Shown here piece by piece: positions 33,258 through 43,045 of a stretch of 64,000 bases of DNA. A program made the position numbers and the translations under genes. The stretch comes from Streptococcus suis S735 (lineage in GTDB: Bacteria > Bacillota > Bacilli > Lactobacillales > Streptococcaceae). The notes under the pieces were generated by a model. The model saw only the letters and a program-made list of their open reading frames with translations. It was not told the DNA's origin and did not search any database. How positions within the stretch are numbered: position 1 is the first letter of the stretch; every line of letters starts with the position of its first letter. The stretch covers positions 992,001 to 1,056,000 of the forward strand of contig NC_018526.1 of NCBI RefSeq assembly GCF_000294495.1, written 5' to 3'.

Positions 33258-33932
33258 ATGACTGAAATGAACATCATTCTCACCCAACTTGAAGTAGCCA
33301 GCCATGCTGGCACCCTCAAGCGTTATGAAAAAATTGGCGAAACTAAGCCCTACTACGGAGTTCCAATGGGAGCTATTTCTGGTATCGCCAAGGCCTATAA
33401 AAATCGACTGGACTTATTTGCCCCACTCTGGCAAACAGGTGTCCTAGAAGCACAATATTTAGCTATTCAAGTTGCCAAGGCTAAACCTAACCAACTTCCC
33501 CAAGCTGACCTAGAGAATTGCCTCAATGAACAAATTTCGGTCAATGTCCTCGATAAATTGGCTTCCATTATCCTCAGCAAACGCAAGGATAGCAAAGACT
33601 GGGAAGAATACTTACTCATCCAAGACCAGGCTATTTTTCAACGATTAGGTTGGTTCCTTCGTGCCAAATACTTTGCTGGAAGAACTGCCTCAAATCAAGA
33701 AATCGAAGAATCTCTAGACCATATTCGCCAGCATTTGCAAACCGCTGACCCGCTTGTCCAATGGACCATGAACCAATGCTTAGTGGAGATTGCAGTTACC
33801 TATCCTGACTACCTGGAACAAGGTCTTGCAATTGGTCAGGAATTGGCCGTCTATGCGAACATGAAAGTTCCAAAAGGCTGCACTTCTGCCTATGCACCAG
33901 ACTGGATAGAAGCGTTGTTGAGGAGGAAATAA
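33258..33932 (+). CDS. DNA alkylation repair (AlkD-like, HEAT-repeat) protein
   Basis: A 224-residue all-helical protein. GVPMGAISGIAKAYKNRLDLFAPLWQTGVLEAQYLAIQVA near the N-terminus is typical of the AlkD/AlkC-like HEAT fold, and the repeats continue through WTMNQCLVEIAVTYPDYLEQGLAIGQELAVYANMKVPKGCTSAYAPDWIEALLRR. Members bind alkylated DNA, though many paralogues have lost glycosylase activity and I cannot tell from sequence which applies. GGGAGA precedes the ATG. It is followed one base later by an acetyltransferase gene. Confidence 0.8.
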   Translation: MTEMNIILTQLEVASHAGTLKRYEKIGETKPYYGVPMGAISGIAKAYKNRLDLFAPLWQTGVLEAQYLAIQVAKAKPNQLPQADLENCLNEQISVNVLDKLASIILSKRKDSKDWEEYLLIQDQAIFQRLGWFLRAKYFAGRTASNQEIEESLDHIRQHLQTADPLVQWTMNQCLVEIAVTYPDYLEQGLAIGQELAVYANMKVPKGCTSAYAPDWIEALLRRK

Positions 33933-33933
33933 G

Positions 33934-34491
33934 ATGCAACATAAAGGAACTCAGATTTTAGAAACAGAACGTCTAATTTTACGCCCTTTTCAAGCAAGCG
34001 ATGTTGAATCAGTTTTCCAAAACTGGACTTCAGATGAAAAGGTTACCACCTATCTGACCTGGCCAACGCATCAGACACTCCAAGATACTGAAGACTATGT
34101 CCAGTTCTGTCTTCAATCCTATTCACAGGAAAAAACATACAGGTGGGTAATTGAGCTCAAAGAAAATCAGCAACCCATTGGAGATATTTCCGTTGTCAGC
34201 CTTGATGAAAGAGTTCAAGCTGCCGAATTAGGTTGGGTGTTGGGCAGTAAATGGTGGGGGCAAAGTTATATGGCCGAAGCTCTTGAAGCTGTTAATCACT
34301 ATTTATTGGAGGAAGTGGGCTGTTTACGGATTACAGCTGTTCACGATAGTGAAAATCGTCCTTCTGGTCGTGTCATGGAAAAAGTCGGTATGACCTATGA
34401 AGGAACTCTCCGCCAAGCCGCTCGAAACAATCGGGGTATTGTGGATATTGCCATTTACTCACTGCTGCATACAGATAGAAAAAGTCGCTAG
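33934..34491 (+). CDS. RimJ/RimL-type GNAT acetyltransferase
   Basis: A 185-residue protein starting ILETERLILRPFQASDVESVFQNW, the standard N-terminus of the RimJ/RimL group, with the acetyl-CoA loop reading LGSKWWGQSYMAEALEAVNHYLLEE and NRPSGRVMEKVGMTYEGTLRQAARN near the end. It may acetylate a protein N-terminus or a small molecule; the target is unknown. GAGGAGG lies just upstream. Its stop codon is inside the following terminator hairpin. Confidence 0.87.
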   Translation: MQHKGTQILETERLILRPFQASDVESVFQNWTSDEKVTTYLTWPTHQTLQDTEDYVQFCLQSYSQEKTYRWVIELKENQQPIGDISVVSLDERVQAAELGWVLGSKWWGQSYMAEALEAVNHYLLEEVGCLRITAVHDSENRPSGRVMEKVGMTYEGTLRQAARNNRGIVDIAIYSLLHTDRKSR

Positions 34492-34515
34492 TTCATTGAA
34501 CTAACGACTTTTTTC
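34479..34515. terminator. Bidirectional terminator between acetyltransferase gene and ftsY
   Basis: AAAAAGTCG with TAGTTC pairs to GAACTA with CGACTTTTTT around a 3-base loop. A T-run is present on each side, serving both convergent genes. Confidence 0.85.
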
Positions 34516-35789
34516 TATACCAATCCTTCCAATAGCCCACGCATGAATTCTTCGGATTTGAATTCACCGATGTCATCGATTTTCTCACCGAAACCAATTA
34601 GCTTAACTGGTATATCCAGTTCCTGACGGATGGCAAGAACGACACCACCCTTGGCTGTACCGTCTAGCTTGGTCAAGACTAGCCCAGTCAATGGAGTAAT
34701 TTTTGCAAATTCCTTGGCTTGACTGAGGGCGTTTTGACCTGTGGAGGCATCCAGTGCTAAGAGGGTTTCATGCGGTGCATCAGGTAGGGTCCGTTTGATG
34801 ATGCGACCGATTTTTTCCAGCTCTGCCATGAGGTTTTCTTTATTTTGCAAGCGACCTGCTGTATCAATCATGAGAATATCCACGCCTTCTGCCACGGCAC
34901 GTTTTACCCCATCAAAAACCACACTAGCTGGGTCTGACTTTTCAGGTCCTGTGACTACTGGCACATCGACACGGCGACCCCACTCGACCAGCTGGGCTAC
35001 CGCACCCGCACGGAAGGTGTCCGCTGCGACCAACATGACCTTCTTGCCAGCTTGCTTGTACTTGTAGGCTAACTTACCGATAGACGTCGTCTTCCCAACA
35101 CCGTTGACACCGACAAAGAGCATGACTGTCAAATCATCTTGGAAATTGATTTGCTCACTGAATTGACCGTCTTTTTCGTAAATATCCACCAATTTTTCGA
35201 TGATAACACGACGGAGTTCATCTATCTTCTTGGCATTTTGTAGCTTGGCTTCATAGCGGAGCTCCTCTGTCAGCGTAGAAGCAACTTGCACACCTACGTC
35301 TGACAAAATCAGCATTTCTTCCAACTCTTCGAAAAATTCTTCATCAACCGAACGGAAATTGGCAAAGAATTCATTGAGCCTTGCCCCAAATCCTGTACGC
35401 GTCTTTTTCAAGGTACGCTGGTACTTGTCCTGTTCACTTTCTTGCCCTACTGGAGCAACTTCCTCAACAGGCTCTTCCTTGACCTTGGTTTGAATAGCAG
35501 GGTCAAAGCCTTGTTCCTGCGCTTCCTTCACTCGAGCCGCAGCGGCTTCTTTGGCTGCATAATATTGAGCCATCATGTCTAAGGTCCGTTGTTTCTGAGC
35601 TTCTTGTTCGGCTGTCAATTCAGTCTCTGCTACTTCAGACTGGAACTTTTCCATTTCTTGAGTAGCTGACTCAACTTCAGTAGTTACTGTATCTTCGCTA
35701 GAAGCCGACTGCTCCCTTTCCACTTCTTCAACAAGAGCGACTTGCTCCTCTTGTTTTTTTTGTCCAAATAATCGATCAAATAATCCCAT
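34515..35789 (-). CDS. ftsY: Signal recognition particle receptor FtsY
   Basis: A 424-residue SRP receptor GTPase that docks ribosome-SRP complexes at the membrane. It has an acidic, Glu/Gln-rich A domain (about 1-125), then the NG domain with G1 GVNGVGKTTSIGKLA, DTFRAGAVAQL, IDTAGRLQNKENL and LTKLDGTAKGG. The ATG at 35789 (MGLFDRLFGQKK) has GAGGA; a start at 35801 is less likely. One base separates it from the preceding HAD gene. Confidence 0.97.
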   Translation of the reverse strand: MGLFDRLFGQKKQEEQVALVEEVEREQSASSEDTVTTEVESATQEMEKFQSEVAETELTAEQEAQKQRTLDMMAQYYAAKEAAAARVKEAQEQGFDPAIQTKVKEEPVEEVAPVGQESEQDKYQRTLKKTRTGFGARLNEFFANFRSVDEEFFEELEEMLILSDVGVQVASTLTEELRYEAKLQNAKKIDELRRVIIEKLVDIYEKDGQFSEQINFQDDLTVMLFVGVNGVGKTTSIGKLAYKYKQAGKKVMLVAADTFRAGAVAQLVEWGRRVDVPVVTGPEKSDPASVVFDGVKRAVAEGVDILMIDTAGRLQNKENLMAELEKIGRIIKRTLPDAPHETLLALDASTGQNALSQAKEFAKITPLTGLVLTKLDGTAKGGVVLAIRQELDIPVKLIGFGEKIDDIGEFKSEEFMRGLLEGLV

Positions 35790-35790
35790 A

Positions 35791-36603
35791 CTAGTCCTCA
35801 TTCAATACATAGTGCTCGATGACCCAAGCAATGCCATCTTCATCATTGTTTTTTGGCAGGACAAGGTTGGCCGCAGACTTGATTTCATCAGTCGCATTAG
35901 CCATGGCAACACCCAGACCAGCCCATTCAATCATCGAAAGATCATTTCCTTCATCGCCACAGGCCATAACTTCTGACTGATCAATCCCCAGATGTCCAAT
36001 CAACTTAGCCAAACCATTTGCTTTATGAACACCTTTTGGACTCCATTCGAGCAGAATATCACGCGATTTGAAAATCTCGAAACGCTCGTGAAGTTCCGCA
36101 GGAATTTTTGGAATTTGTCCATCCAAAAAGTCTGCTGCCACAGCTGAAACTGCCTTATTGTAGACAAAATCTTCTGGCATTTCCTCATCGCTTGCCACAA
36201 TTTTATTAAGCAATGGATTACAAGTTAGATAAAGTGATTCATGGGCTGATGGTAGAGAATAGACATCGCCACCATAGAGAACATCCAGAGGAAGGTCCAA
36301 GTCATTTGTCACACGACTGATGGTGCGCACATCTTCAATGGTGAAGCCAACCTTATCCAAAACTCGACCTGTATTTTCCTGGACTAGACCACCGTTAAAT
36401 GTAATCGAATATTGATTCTCCCCTAACAGATCTAGTTCTTCTAGAAAAGTACCGATAGCTTGTAAAGGACGCCCTGTTGTCAGAACTACATAAACTCCAC
36501 GCTCACGCGCTGCCTGCAAGGCCTTTTTATTAGCTTCTGAAATCCGTTTGTCCGATGTCAGAAGTGTTCCATCTAAATCCAATGCAATCAACTTAATTGC
36601 CAT
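35791..36603 (-). CDS. Cof-type HAD phosphatase (YidA-like)
   Basis: A 270-residue HAD-IIB phosphatase: motif I ALDLDGTLLTSD, motif II VVLTTGRPLQA, a C2b cap (about 85-185) and motif IV VMACGDEGNDLSMIEWAGLGVAMANA. Likely dephosphorylates sugar phosphates or related metabolites. It overlaps the preceding paralogue by 11 bases and belongs to the rnc-smc-HAD-HAD-ftsY operon. Confidence 0.93.
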   Translation of the reverse strand: MAIKLIALDLDGTLLTSDKRISEANKKALQAARERGVYVVLTTGRPLQAIGTFLEELDLLGENQYSITFNGGLVQENTGRVLDKVGFTIEDVRTISRVTNDLDLPLDVLYGGDVYSLPSAHESLYLTCNPLLNKIVASDEEMPEDFVYNKAVSAVAADFLDGQIPKIPAELHERFEIFKSRDILLEWSPKGVHKANGLAKLIGHLGIDQSEVMACGDEGNDLSMIEWAGLGVAMANATDEIKSAANLVLPKNNDEDGIAWVIEHYVLNED

Positions 36604-37402
36604 TTACTTCCTCCTCTAAATAGGCTAATACTGCTCCATCATTGCAATGACCAATCATCCAATCTGCCTGGGCCTTCACTTCCTCTCTTGCATTTTCTGT
36701 CGCAAGAGCCAGACCAGCAAAGTCAAACATATCCAAATCATTTTGATTATCACCAAATGCCACTACATCCTGACGGGTAATTCCAAAATGAGCACAGAGA
36801 TGACTCAATCCAACTGATTTATTTGAACCATTTGGAATTATATCAATATTGTCAAAACCAGTTGTCATGGCCGTTACACCTTCAAATGTATCATTTAACC
36901 ATCGTCTAGCATCGTCCATTTCCTCAGGAGAAAATTTGGCATTGATTTTTATAATCTCTTCTCGAACTTCTTCAAATGTGTCTACCAATCGAAAATGTGC
37001 GTAATAATTCGTCATCGCTTCTAAAAACTGAGGCTCAGCATTTTTTAATAAATAAAAGTTTTCGAGGCCAGACAGCACCATGGAACGACTGCTACCAAAG
37101 GGACCTGCATCAATACCTGCGATAATCGGCAGATAAATTTCAGGACTAATTGGATCATCCATAAAGATAGTCTGCCCCTGATATTCAACGATTGAACCAT
37201 TTTCAGCTACAAACCCGATTTCATCTACAAAATCTTCAAAAACAAGTTTCAGGCTTTGCATAGATCGCCCACTTGCTGCCACAAATAAATAACCTTTTTC
37301 TTTGAACTGATTCAGTATACGACGAAACCGTTCCTTATCAAAACTATGGTCTTCTCGTAAAAAGGTACCATCCATATCACTGGCGTAAATTTTGTTAATC
37401 AT
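36593..37402 (-). CDS. Cof-type HAD phosphatase
   Basis: A 269-residue HAD-IIB phosphatase and paralogue of the next gene: motif I YASDMDGTFLRED, motif II FVAASGRSMQS, conserved lysine region NGSNKSVGL, motif IV VVAFGDNQNDLDMFDFAGLALATENA. It overlaps smc by 4 bases and the downstream HAD gene by 11, so all are translationally coupled. Substrate unknown. Confidence 0.92.
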   Translation of the reverse strand: MINKIYASDMDGTFLREDHSFDKERFRRILNQFKEKGYLFVAASGRSMQSLKLVFEDFVDEIGFVAENGSIVEYQGQTIFMDDPISPEIYLPIIAGIDAGPFGSSRSMVLSGLENFYLLKNAEPQFLEAMTNYYAHFRLVDTFEEVREEIIKINAKFSPEEMDDARRWLNDTFEGVTAMTTGFDNIDIIPNGSNKSVGLSHLCAHFGITRQDVVAFGDNQNDLDMFDFAGLALATENAREEVKAQADWMIGHCNDGAVLAYLEEEVNGN

Positions 37403-40400
37403 AATTTCTCCACATCTTTCAGCTTAACGGAAACAATCTTGGACACGCCAGATTCCTGCATGGTCACCCCATACATGGCATCCGCTGCCGCCATGGTCCC
37501 TTTACGGTGGGTCACGACGATAAACTGACTCTCCTTATCAAAACGGTTGAGGTAGTCGCCAAAACGTTTGACATTCGCCTCATCCAAGGCTGCCTCCACC
37601 TCATCGAGAATTACAAAAGGAATGGTCTTAACACGGATAATGGAAAATAGCAGAGCGAGGGCCGAAAGGGCTTTTTCGCCACCTGACATAAGATTGAGAG
37701 ATTGAATTTTCTTACCCGGAGGTTGAACAGAAATCTCCACACCCGCAGTCAATAGGTCACCTTCTGTCAAAATCAAATCCGCTGAACCACCGCCAAACAT
37801 TTGTTTGAATGTCTGCTTAAAGCTTTCACGAATAGCTTCAAAAGTAACCTTGAAGCGCTCTTTGACTTCATCATCCATCTCGTGGATAGTATCTAGTAGT
37901 AAATCACGCGCCGACAAAATATCTGTCCGTTGCTCATTGAGGAAGGTCAGACGGTTATTGACCTCGTCATACTGCTCAATAGCATCCAAATTGACTGGAC
38001 CCAAAGCACGAATAGCTCTTTCTAGGTCTTTGAGGCTTTGTTCAGCAACTGCAAGATTCTCAACTTCCTTGGCCTGAGACTGAGCAGCTTCAAAACTCAA
38101 TTTGAAATGCTCGGTCAAATTACCAAGTAAAGTCCGTAATTTATCGCCCGCTTGCTCACAATCCGCCTCTAACTTAGCCTGCTTACGGATCAAATCATCA
38201 TTCTTAGTCCGAGCTTGTTGCAATCTTTCTTCCAAGTCTTCAAACTGCCCATCAATATCTTCCAACTCAAACTTTAAGCGAATTAGAATCTGATTGGTCT
38301 GGTTTTGCTTATCAGATGCGGCCTGCAATTGTTCTTCAAGAATCTCAATACTAGTATCTTCAAGAGCTTCTAACTTCTGGTCAATCATATCCTCTAAAAG
38401 AGAAATTTCCTTATCTGCAACCACTTTTTCTTCTTGCAAACGTCTCAGATCTGTCTGTTCAAAACGAAGTTGGCTAGTCAGTTCAGCTTGTTCCAAAGTT
38501 AGTTGACCCTTCTGAGTCTGTAGTTTCTGCAAGCTTTCTTGAATACTGTCGCGATTATCACGGACTTGATTGATTTGTTGATCCAAGGCTAGTTTTTTCT
38601 CATTCAAGGCTTGGACATTTACTTCTTCCTTAGCAGCAGCCTCTTCTAGCTCAGTCAAAATGGTCGGACTAACCTGACTCATTTGCAGGTCATACTGGGC
38701 TGATAGCTGAGCCAGTCTATTTTCTGCCTGTTCCTGATGAATCCTTGCGCTCTGCTGGTTCAATCTAGCTTCTTCCCCCTCCGCCTTAATCGTTTCCAAG
38801 GCTTCTCTGGTTTGGTCTAAGCTAGTTTTCTTAGCTGCAACCAAGCTTTCTTGCTCCTGCAACTGGCTAGACAGCTCTGCTATTTCTCCTAAAAGAGCAT
38901 CCAGTTCTGGTTTGATAAAGGTCGTGCTGTTATTTCGATTGCTACCACCAGCAAAGGCTCCACCAGGACGGATTTCCGCTCCATCCATGGTCACCATACG
39001 CACTTGAAACTTGGTCGCACGCGCCGCCTGGTTGGCATGGTCAATGCTATCAAAAATCGCAATAGTGCCTAGCAAATTTTGGAAAATCGCATCTAAATTT
39101 GGCTGATAAGTCACCAAATCACTTGCAAGCCCCAAGAATCCTTCTGAAGATTCTAGTAAAGAGACTTGCTGTCCAGAAAGCTGACGTGGCTTGATAGTTG
39201 TTAGAGGTAAGAAGGTTGCCCGTCCTTGCCGTTTTTCTTTCAAAAATGCGATAGCTCGTTTAGCAGTCGCTTCATCTTCAACGATGACGTTTTGACTAGC
39301 ACCGCCAAGAGCAATTTCCAAAGCCGTTTGGTAACGAGTATCAAAGGTCAATTGTTCACTGACTGCTCCAATAATTCCTCCTAAGCTTGGTGCCGCCTGT
39401 AAGACAGCCTTAACCCCCGCGTAAAAATTGGAGTGATTTTTTAAAATAGCTTCTAAACTAGACTGACGAGCCTGCTTGCCTTTCAACTGATCCAGCAAAT
39501 CAAACAAGCGACCTTGCTCAGCCTGATAAGCAGTCTGGACTTGATCCAATTCTGTTTTTTTGGTCTGATAGCTCTCAAGCAACTGGCGTAACACGTGATC
39601 AGCTTCTTCTAAACTTTTCCGACTCTTATCAAGTACTTCTTGAGCTGTTTGTTTTTCCGTCTGCAAGCGTGCCAAGTCTTCAGATTTACTCTCTGAAAGA
39701 CTGATTTGATTGGCAATATCCTGCTGAATCTTGGTCAGACTGTTTGAAGCTTCTGCCTCTTCCTGCATCAGAGCAACATACTGTTCACGCAGATGATCTA
39801 AAACCTGATCAGGATCTTCTGAAAAGTAGGAAATTTCTTTGTCTACCGCAGCAATATCGTCTTTCAAGCTAGACAAGGAACTATCTAATTGCGCAAGCGT
39901 TTCTTGCTTTTGCTCAATCTGTTCTGCCAACTGCTCTCGTCTAGTCAACAAGTTTTCCAAGCGCGCCTGCGCTTCTTGACGACTTGATTCGTTTTGACTA
40001 GATTCCAGTTTATGGACCTCAATTTTTCGCTCCAAATCACTGATTAACTTGGTCAAATCCAACAGAACTGCCTGTTCACGCTCCAATTGTTCTGAAAGGC
40101 GGTGGCGCTTCTCTTTCAAGTTCAGATTTTCTTGCTCCAGCTCAGAACGCTGTTTGTAGTAGCTAGTCAATTCAGTTTTGACAGACTCTAGTTCGGCCTC
40201 TTTTTCCGATAACTTTTCCTTACCAAGCGACAACTGAGCCACCAAAACATTTAAGTATAATTCCTTACGTTGACCATCTAATTCTAGAAATTTCTTAGCA
40301 GTTTGTGCCTGTTTCTCTAATGGTTTGACCTGATTATCTAATTCGTAGATAATATCGTCCAAGCGGTCCAAGTTGTCCTGGGCCTGTGCCAACTTACTTT

Positions 40401-40932
40401 CTGTTTCTTTTTTACGCGTCTTGTATTTTAAGACCCCTGCCGCCTCTTCAAAAATAGCACGGCGTTCCTCAGGCTTGGAATTGAAAATTGCTTCAACCCG
40501 CCCTTGTGAAATGATAGAGAAAGAATCACGTCCCAAGCCCGTATCCATGAAAAGATCATGAATATCCCGTAGACGAACCTTTTGCCCATCAATCAAGTAC
40601 TCACTATCACCAGATCGATAAATGTGGCGTTCTACCTTGATTTCTTTCTGTTTATTGGCGATAAAACCTGTGCTATTATCCAAGGTCACGACAACCGAGG
40701 CATAGTTAAGAGCCTTGCGACTTTCTGTTCCCGAAAAGATGACGTCTGGCATCTTGCCTCCACGTAGGCTTTTAGCAGACGACTCTCCCAAGGCCCAACG
40801 TAGACTTTCTGTAATATTGGACTTGCCAGAACCATTCGGTCCTACAACAGCAGTCACTCCACGATCAAAGACTACCTTAGTCTTATCCGCAAAGGACTTA
40901 AAGCCCTGCATTTCAATTGATTTTAGATACAT
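37399..40932 (-). CDS. smc: Chromosome segregation SMC ATPase
   Basis: The 1177-residue condensin-like ATPase organises the nucleoid with ScpA/ScpB. Walker A is GPNGSGKSN (31-39), two long coiled coils flank a hinge at about 500-680 (GIIGAVSEQLTF, VRMVTMDGAEIRPGGAFAGGS), and the C-terminal head carries the ABC signature LMSGGEKALSALALLF and Walker B FVILDEVEAALDEAN. It lies 2 bases after rnc. Length is normal for the family. Confidence 0.98.
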   Translation of the reverse strand: MYLKSIEMQGFKSFADKTKVVFDRGVTAVVGPNGSGKSNITESLRWALGESSAKSLRGGKMPDVIFSGTESRKALNYASVVVTLDNSTGFIANKQKEIKVERHIYRSGDSEYLIDGQKVRLRDIHDLFMDTGLGRDSFSIISQGRVEAIFNSKPEERRAIFEEAAGVLKYKTRKKETESKLAQAQDNLDRLDDIIYELDNQVKPLEKQAQTAKKFLELDGQRKELYLNVLVAQLSLGKEKLSEKEAELESVKTELTSYYKQRSELEQENLNLKEKRHRLSEQLEREQAVLLDLTKLISDLERKIEVHKLESSQNESSRQEAQARLENLLTRREQLAEQIEQKQETLAQLDSSLSSLKDDIAAVDKEISYFSEDPDQVLDHLREQYVALMQEEAEASNSLTKIQQDIANQISLSESKSEDLARLQTEKQTAQEVLDKSRKSLEEADHVLRQLLESYQTKKTELDQVQTAYQAEQGRLFDLLDQLKGKQARQSSLEAILKNHSNFYAGVKAVLQAAPSLGGIIGAVSEQLTFDTRYQTALEIALGGASQNVIVEDEATAKRAIAFLKEKRQGRATFLPLTTIKPRQLSGQQVSLLESSEGFLGLASDLVTYQPNLDAIFQNLLGTIAIFDSIDHANQAARATKFQVRMVTMDGAEIRPGGAFAGGSNRNNSTTFIKPELDALLGEIAELSSQLQEQESLVAAKKTSLDQTREALETIKAEGEEARLNQQSARIHQEQAENRLAQLSAQYDLQMSQVSPTILTELEEAAAKEEVNVQALNEKKLALDQQINQVRDNRDSIQESLQKLQTQKGQLTLEQAELTSQLRFEQTDLRRLQEEKVVADKEISLLEDMIDQKLEALEDTSIEILEEQLQAASDKQNQTNQILIRLKFELEDIDGQFEDLEERLQQARTKNDDLIRKQAKLEADCEQAGDKLRTLLGNLTEHFKLSFEAAQSQAKEVENLAVAEQSLKDLERAIRALGPVNLDAIEQYDEVNNRLTFLNEQRTDILSARDLLLDTIHEMDDEVKERFKVTFEAIRESFKQTFKQMFGGGSADLILTEGDLLTAGVEISVQPPGKKIQSLNLMSGGEKALSALALLFSIIRVKTIPFVILDEVEAALDEANVKRFGDYLNRFDKESQFIVVTHRKGTMAAADAMYGVTMQESGVSKIVSVKLKDVEKL

Positions 40933-40934
40933 AC

Positions 40935-41621
40935 CTATCCTCTAGCCTCCACAGCATTTTTGGCGGCGGCTTGTTCAGCTAATTTCTTAGAGCGACCACG
41001 ACCACGACCAATCACACGCTGATCAGCAGATACCTCCACTTCAAAGGTCTTATCATGGGCAGGTCCAGACTCAGCTATTACTTGATACGAAATAGCAATC
41101 TCACCATTGACCTGCAAAATTTCCTGCAAAGCAGTCTTATAGTCGGTCACGCGCTCAAAATTCCCTTTTTCTAAACGAGGAATCATGACCTTATGGATAA
41201 ATTCCTCCACGGTCTTTTCCCCTTTGTCCAATAGCAGAGCTCCTAAGAACGCCTCGAAAGCATCTCCTAAAATAGTATCGCGATTTCGCCCTCCAGACTT
41301 CTCTTCCCCCTTACCAAGACGAAGAAACCGATCAAAACCACAAGCACGTGAAAAACCAGCCAAAGACTCCTCACGTACAAAGGTCGAACGCAACTTGGAC
41401 ATCTCACCTTCGGGTCTATCAGGATATTTTTGATAAAGATATTTGGAAATCATCAACTGGAGAACAGCGTCTCCTAAAAATTCCAAGCGCTCATTATGTG
41501 AAATTTTTAGAAGGCGATGCTCATTGGCATAAGAAGTATGGGTAAAAGCCGTTTCTAATAAATTCAAATCCGAAAAATCAATCCCAAAATCAGCCAATAA
41601 TTTTGCATGTAAATCTTTCAT
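40935..41621 (-). CDS. rnc: Ribonuclease III
   Basis: The 228-residue enzyme cuts double-stranded RNA, including rRNA precursors. The signature [21 protein letters not shown] and a second acidic site [18 protein letters not shown] form the catalytic centre; a dsRNA-binding domain follows ([39 protein letters not shown]...[17 protein letters not shown]). It is the first gene of the rnc-smc-HAD-HAD-ftsY operon. Confidence 0.97.
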   Translation of the reverse strand: MKDLHAKLLADFGIDFSDLNLLETAFTHTSYANEHRLLKISHNERLEFLGDAVLQLMISKYLYQKYPDRPEGEMSKLRSTFVREESLAGFSRACGFDRFLRLGKGEEKSGGRNRDTILGDAFEAFLGALLLDKGEKTVEEFIHKVMIPRLEKGNFERVTDYKTALQEILQVNGEIAISYQVIAESGPAHDKTFEVEVSADQRVIGRGRGRSKKLAEQAAAKNAVEARG

Positions 41622-41679
41622 CTATATGCTCCTTTCTAACTTAAACGAAATAGATAGTTTACATTTACTCCGTCCTAAC

Positions 41680-41688
41680 ATTATACCA
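41680..41688 (-). promoter_or_regulatory. Extended -10 promoter before rnc
   Basis: TGGTATAAT on the minus strand (41688-41680), about 60 bases before the rnc ATG. A TTGACA occurs further upstream but at 24 bases spacing, too far to serve as a normal -35. Confidence 0.5.
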
Positions 41689-41809
41689 TATTTTCCACTG
41701 GACTTCTCTTGTCAACTAAGTTTCAGCCAGCACCTCTCCACATCTTTTTGCAAACATTTACATATTCATCAGATTTCGATAAAATAGAAGAAAAAAGAAG
41801 AACGTTAGC

Positions 41810-42799
41810 ATGCAAAATAAGACAAAACCACTCAATACATCACTGCTCTCCCTCATCCAGTTCATCGGAGCCATTCTCGTTATCGCCCTCCATTGCCGCA
41901 GGTTATTTGAAACAGACCAGCTCCACTTCATCCAAAAATCAATCTTTAGTCGCATGGTCGTTCCCTACTTCATGGTCACAGCCAGCTTCTTCCTCCGACG
42001 CAACTACCCCAGCCTCTCCAAACAATACCTAATCCGCTACAGCAAGCAGTACCTGACCTGGTCCGTCCTCTACCTACCCTTCTACCTCTTCTACCTAAAC
42101 CTCCAAGAAATCCCCCTACTCCACTACCCCCTCGCACTCCTAGTCGGACTGACCTACACAGGCACCAGCTACCAACTCTGGTACATGCCCGCCTTCCTGC
42201 TAGGTCTTGTCCTTGTCCACTATTCTTTAAGGAAATGGGGCTGGCGCATCACAGCTTGTCTAGCCTGCCTTCTCTATCTTCTAGGCTCAGTCGAAACCTA
42301 CTCCTCCTACCTGGCAGAATCGATTTTCCTGACCGCATTTGACAGCTACAAAACCTTCTTTTTCACCAGCCGCAACGGCCTCTTCTACGCACCGATTTTT
42401 GTCCTGACAGGCTTTTATCTAGCCGACAAACTCAATCACCCCATTTTCCAATACCGACAAAAAAACAAACTACTTGTCTGCACAGCCCTTTTAGCTTTTG
42501 AAGCCACTGTCATCTATCTCAAACAGGGCTACGACAAGAACTTTCTATTTAGCCTGATTCCATTCACAGCCTATCTAGTCGCCTGGACCCTAACCACAGA
42601 TCTATTCCGCCAGAAAAAATTCCAATTTCTAAAAGAATACGCCAGCTATTATTATTTTATCCATGTTATCCCAGTCGAAATCAGCTTTTTCTTCCTAGAA
42701 AATCATTCCCTGACTATAATACAGCAAGGCTGGCTGGTTTTCTTTATCACCATCATCACTTGCCAACTGCTCAGCTGGTTAATCATTAATACTCAATGA
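41810..42799 (+). CDS. Acyltransferase-3-like integral membrane protein
   Basis: A 329-residue protein with about ten hydrophobic segments, an N-terminal LIQFIGAILVIALHCRR (the catalytic-His helix of acyltransferase-3 proteins) and RMVVPYFMVTASFFLRR, a pattern also seen in the membrane half of VanT-like proteins. It probably O-acylates a cell-surface glycan, but the acceptor is unknown. Codon use is markedly C-ending over the first two thirds, unlike neighbouring genes, which hints at transfer. The ribosome-binding site is weak (AGAAGAA). The last four codons and stop (ACT CAA TGA) lie in the left end of a BOX-like repeat, so the present C-terminus may be repeat-derived. Confidence 0.8.
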   Translation: MQNKTKPLNTSLLSLIQFIGAILVIALHCRRLFETDQLHFIQKSIFSRMVVPYFMVTASFFLRRNYPSLSKQYLIRYSKQYLTWSVLYLPFYLFYLNLQEIPLLHYPLALLVGLTYTGTSYQLWYMPAFLLGLVLVHYSLRKWGWRITACLACLLYLLGSVETYSSYLAESIFLTAFDSYKTFFFTSRNGLFYAPIFVLTGFYLADKLNHPIFQYRQKNKLLVCTALLAFEATVIYLKQGYDKNFLFSLIPFTAYLVAWTLTTDLFRQKKFQFLKEYASYYYFIHVIPVEISFFFLENHSLTIIQQGWLVFFITIITCQLLSWLIINTQ

Positions 42800-43002
42800 A
42801 AATCAAAAACAGACTAGCTCCAACAGTCTGGCAATAGACTGTTGGAGGTCGGAAATTAGACGAACTTGGTTCGTGACCGTAAGATGCAGATAGAACACTG
42901 TTCCTTATTATATTTCAAGGGAACAGGCTGAAAAGATCCACTGGACCTTTTCACTCATCAAATCAAGTCAACAACGTCTGATTTTGATTTTCGAAGGGTA
43001 TA
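42788..43002. repeat. BOX/RUP-like element with terminal inverted repeats
   Basis: The 28-base ends are inverted copies with about six mismatches (left has ACTCAATGAAAATCAAAA, right complement has ACCCTTCGAAAATCAAAA; both continue to CAGAC). Inside are a perfect 11-bp hairpin (42819-42846, TCCAACAGTCT and its complement), CGAAC/GTTCG and AAAGATCC/GGACCTTT stems. The termini match the typical streptococcal BOX/RUP ends. No ORF is inside; it probably moved in trans. Confidence 0.78.
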
Positions 43003-43014
43003 AGCACAAAAGAA

Positions 43015-43045
43015 CCTTGTAAGATCTAACTTACAAGGCTTTTTT
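43015..43045. terminator. Bidirectional terminator between acyltransferase and ArsR-type genes
   Basis: CCTTGTAAG and CTTACAAGG form a perfect 9-bp stem with a 6-base loop, followed on the plus strand by TTTTTTT and on the minus strand by TTCTTTT. It separates the two convergent transcripts. Confidence 0.82.

Noticed and set aside
41709..42032. 107-codon open frame on the plus strand overlapping the acyltransferase start
   Set aside because: It overlaps the membrane protein gene in another frame, is Ser/Pro-rich and lacks any recognisable domain.
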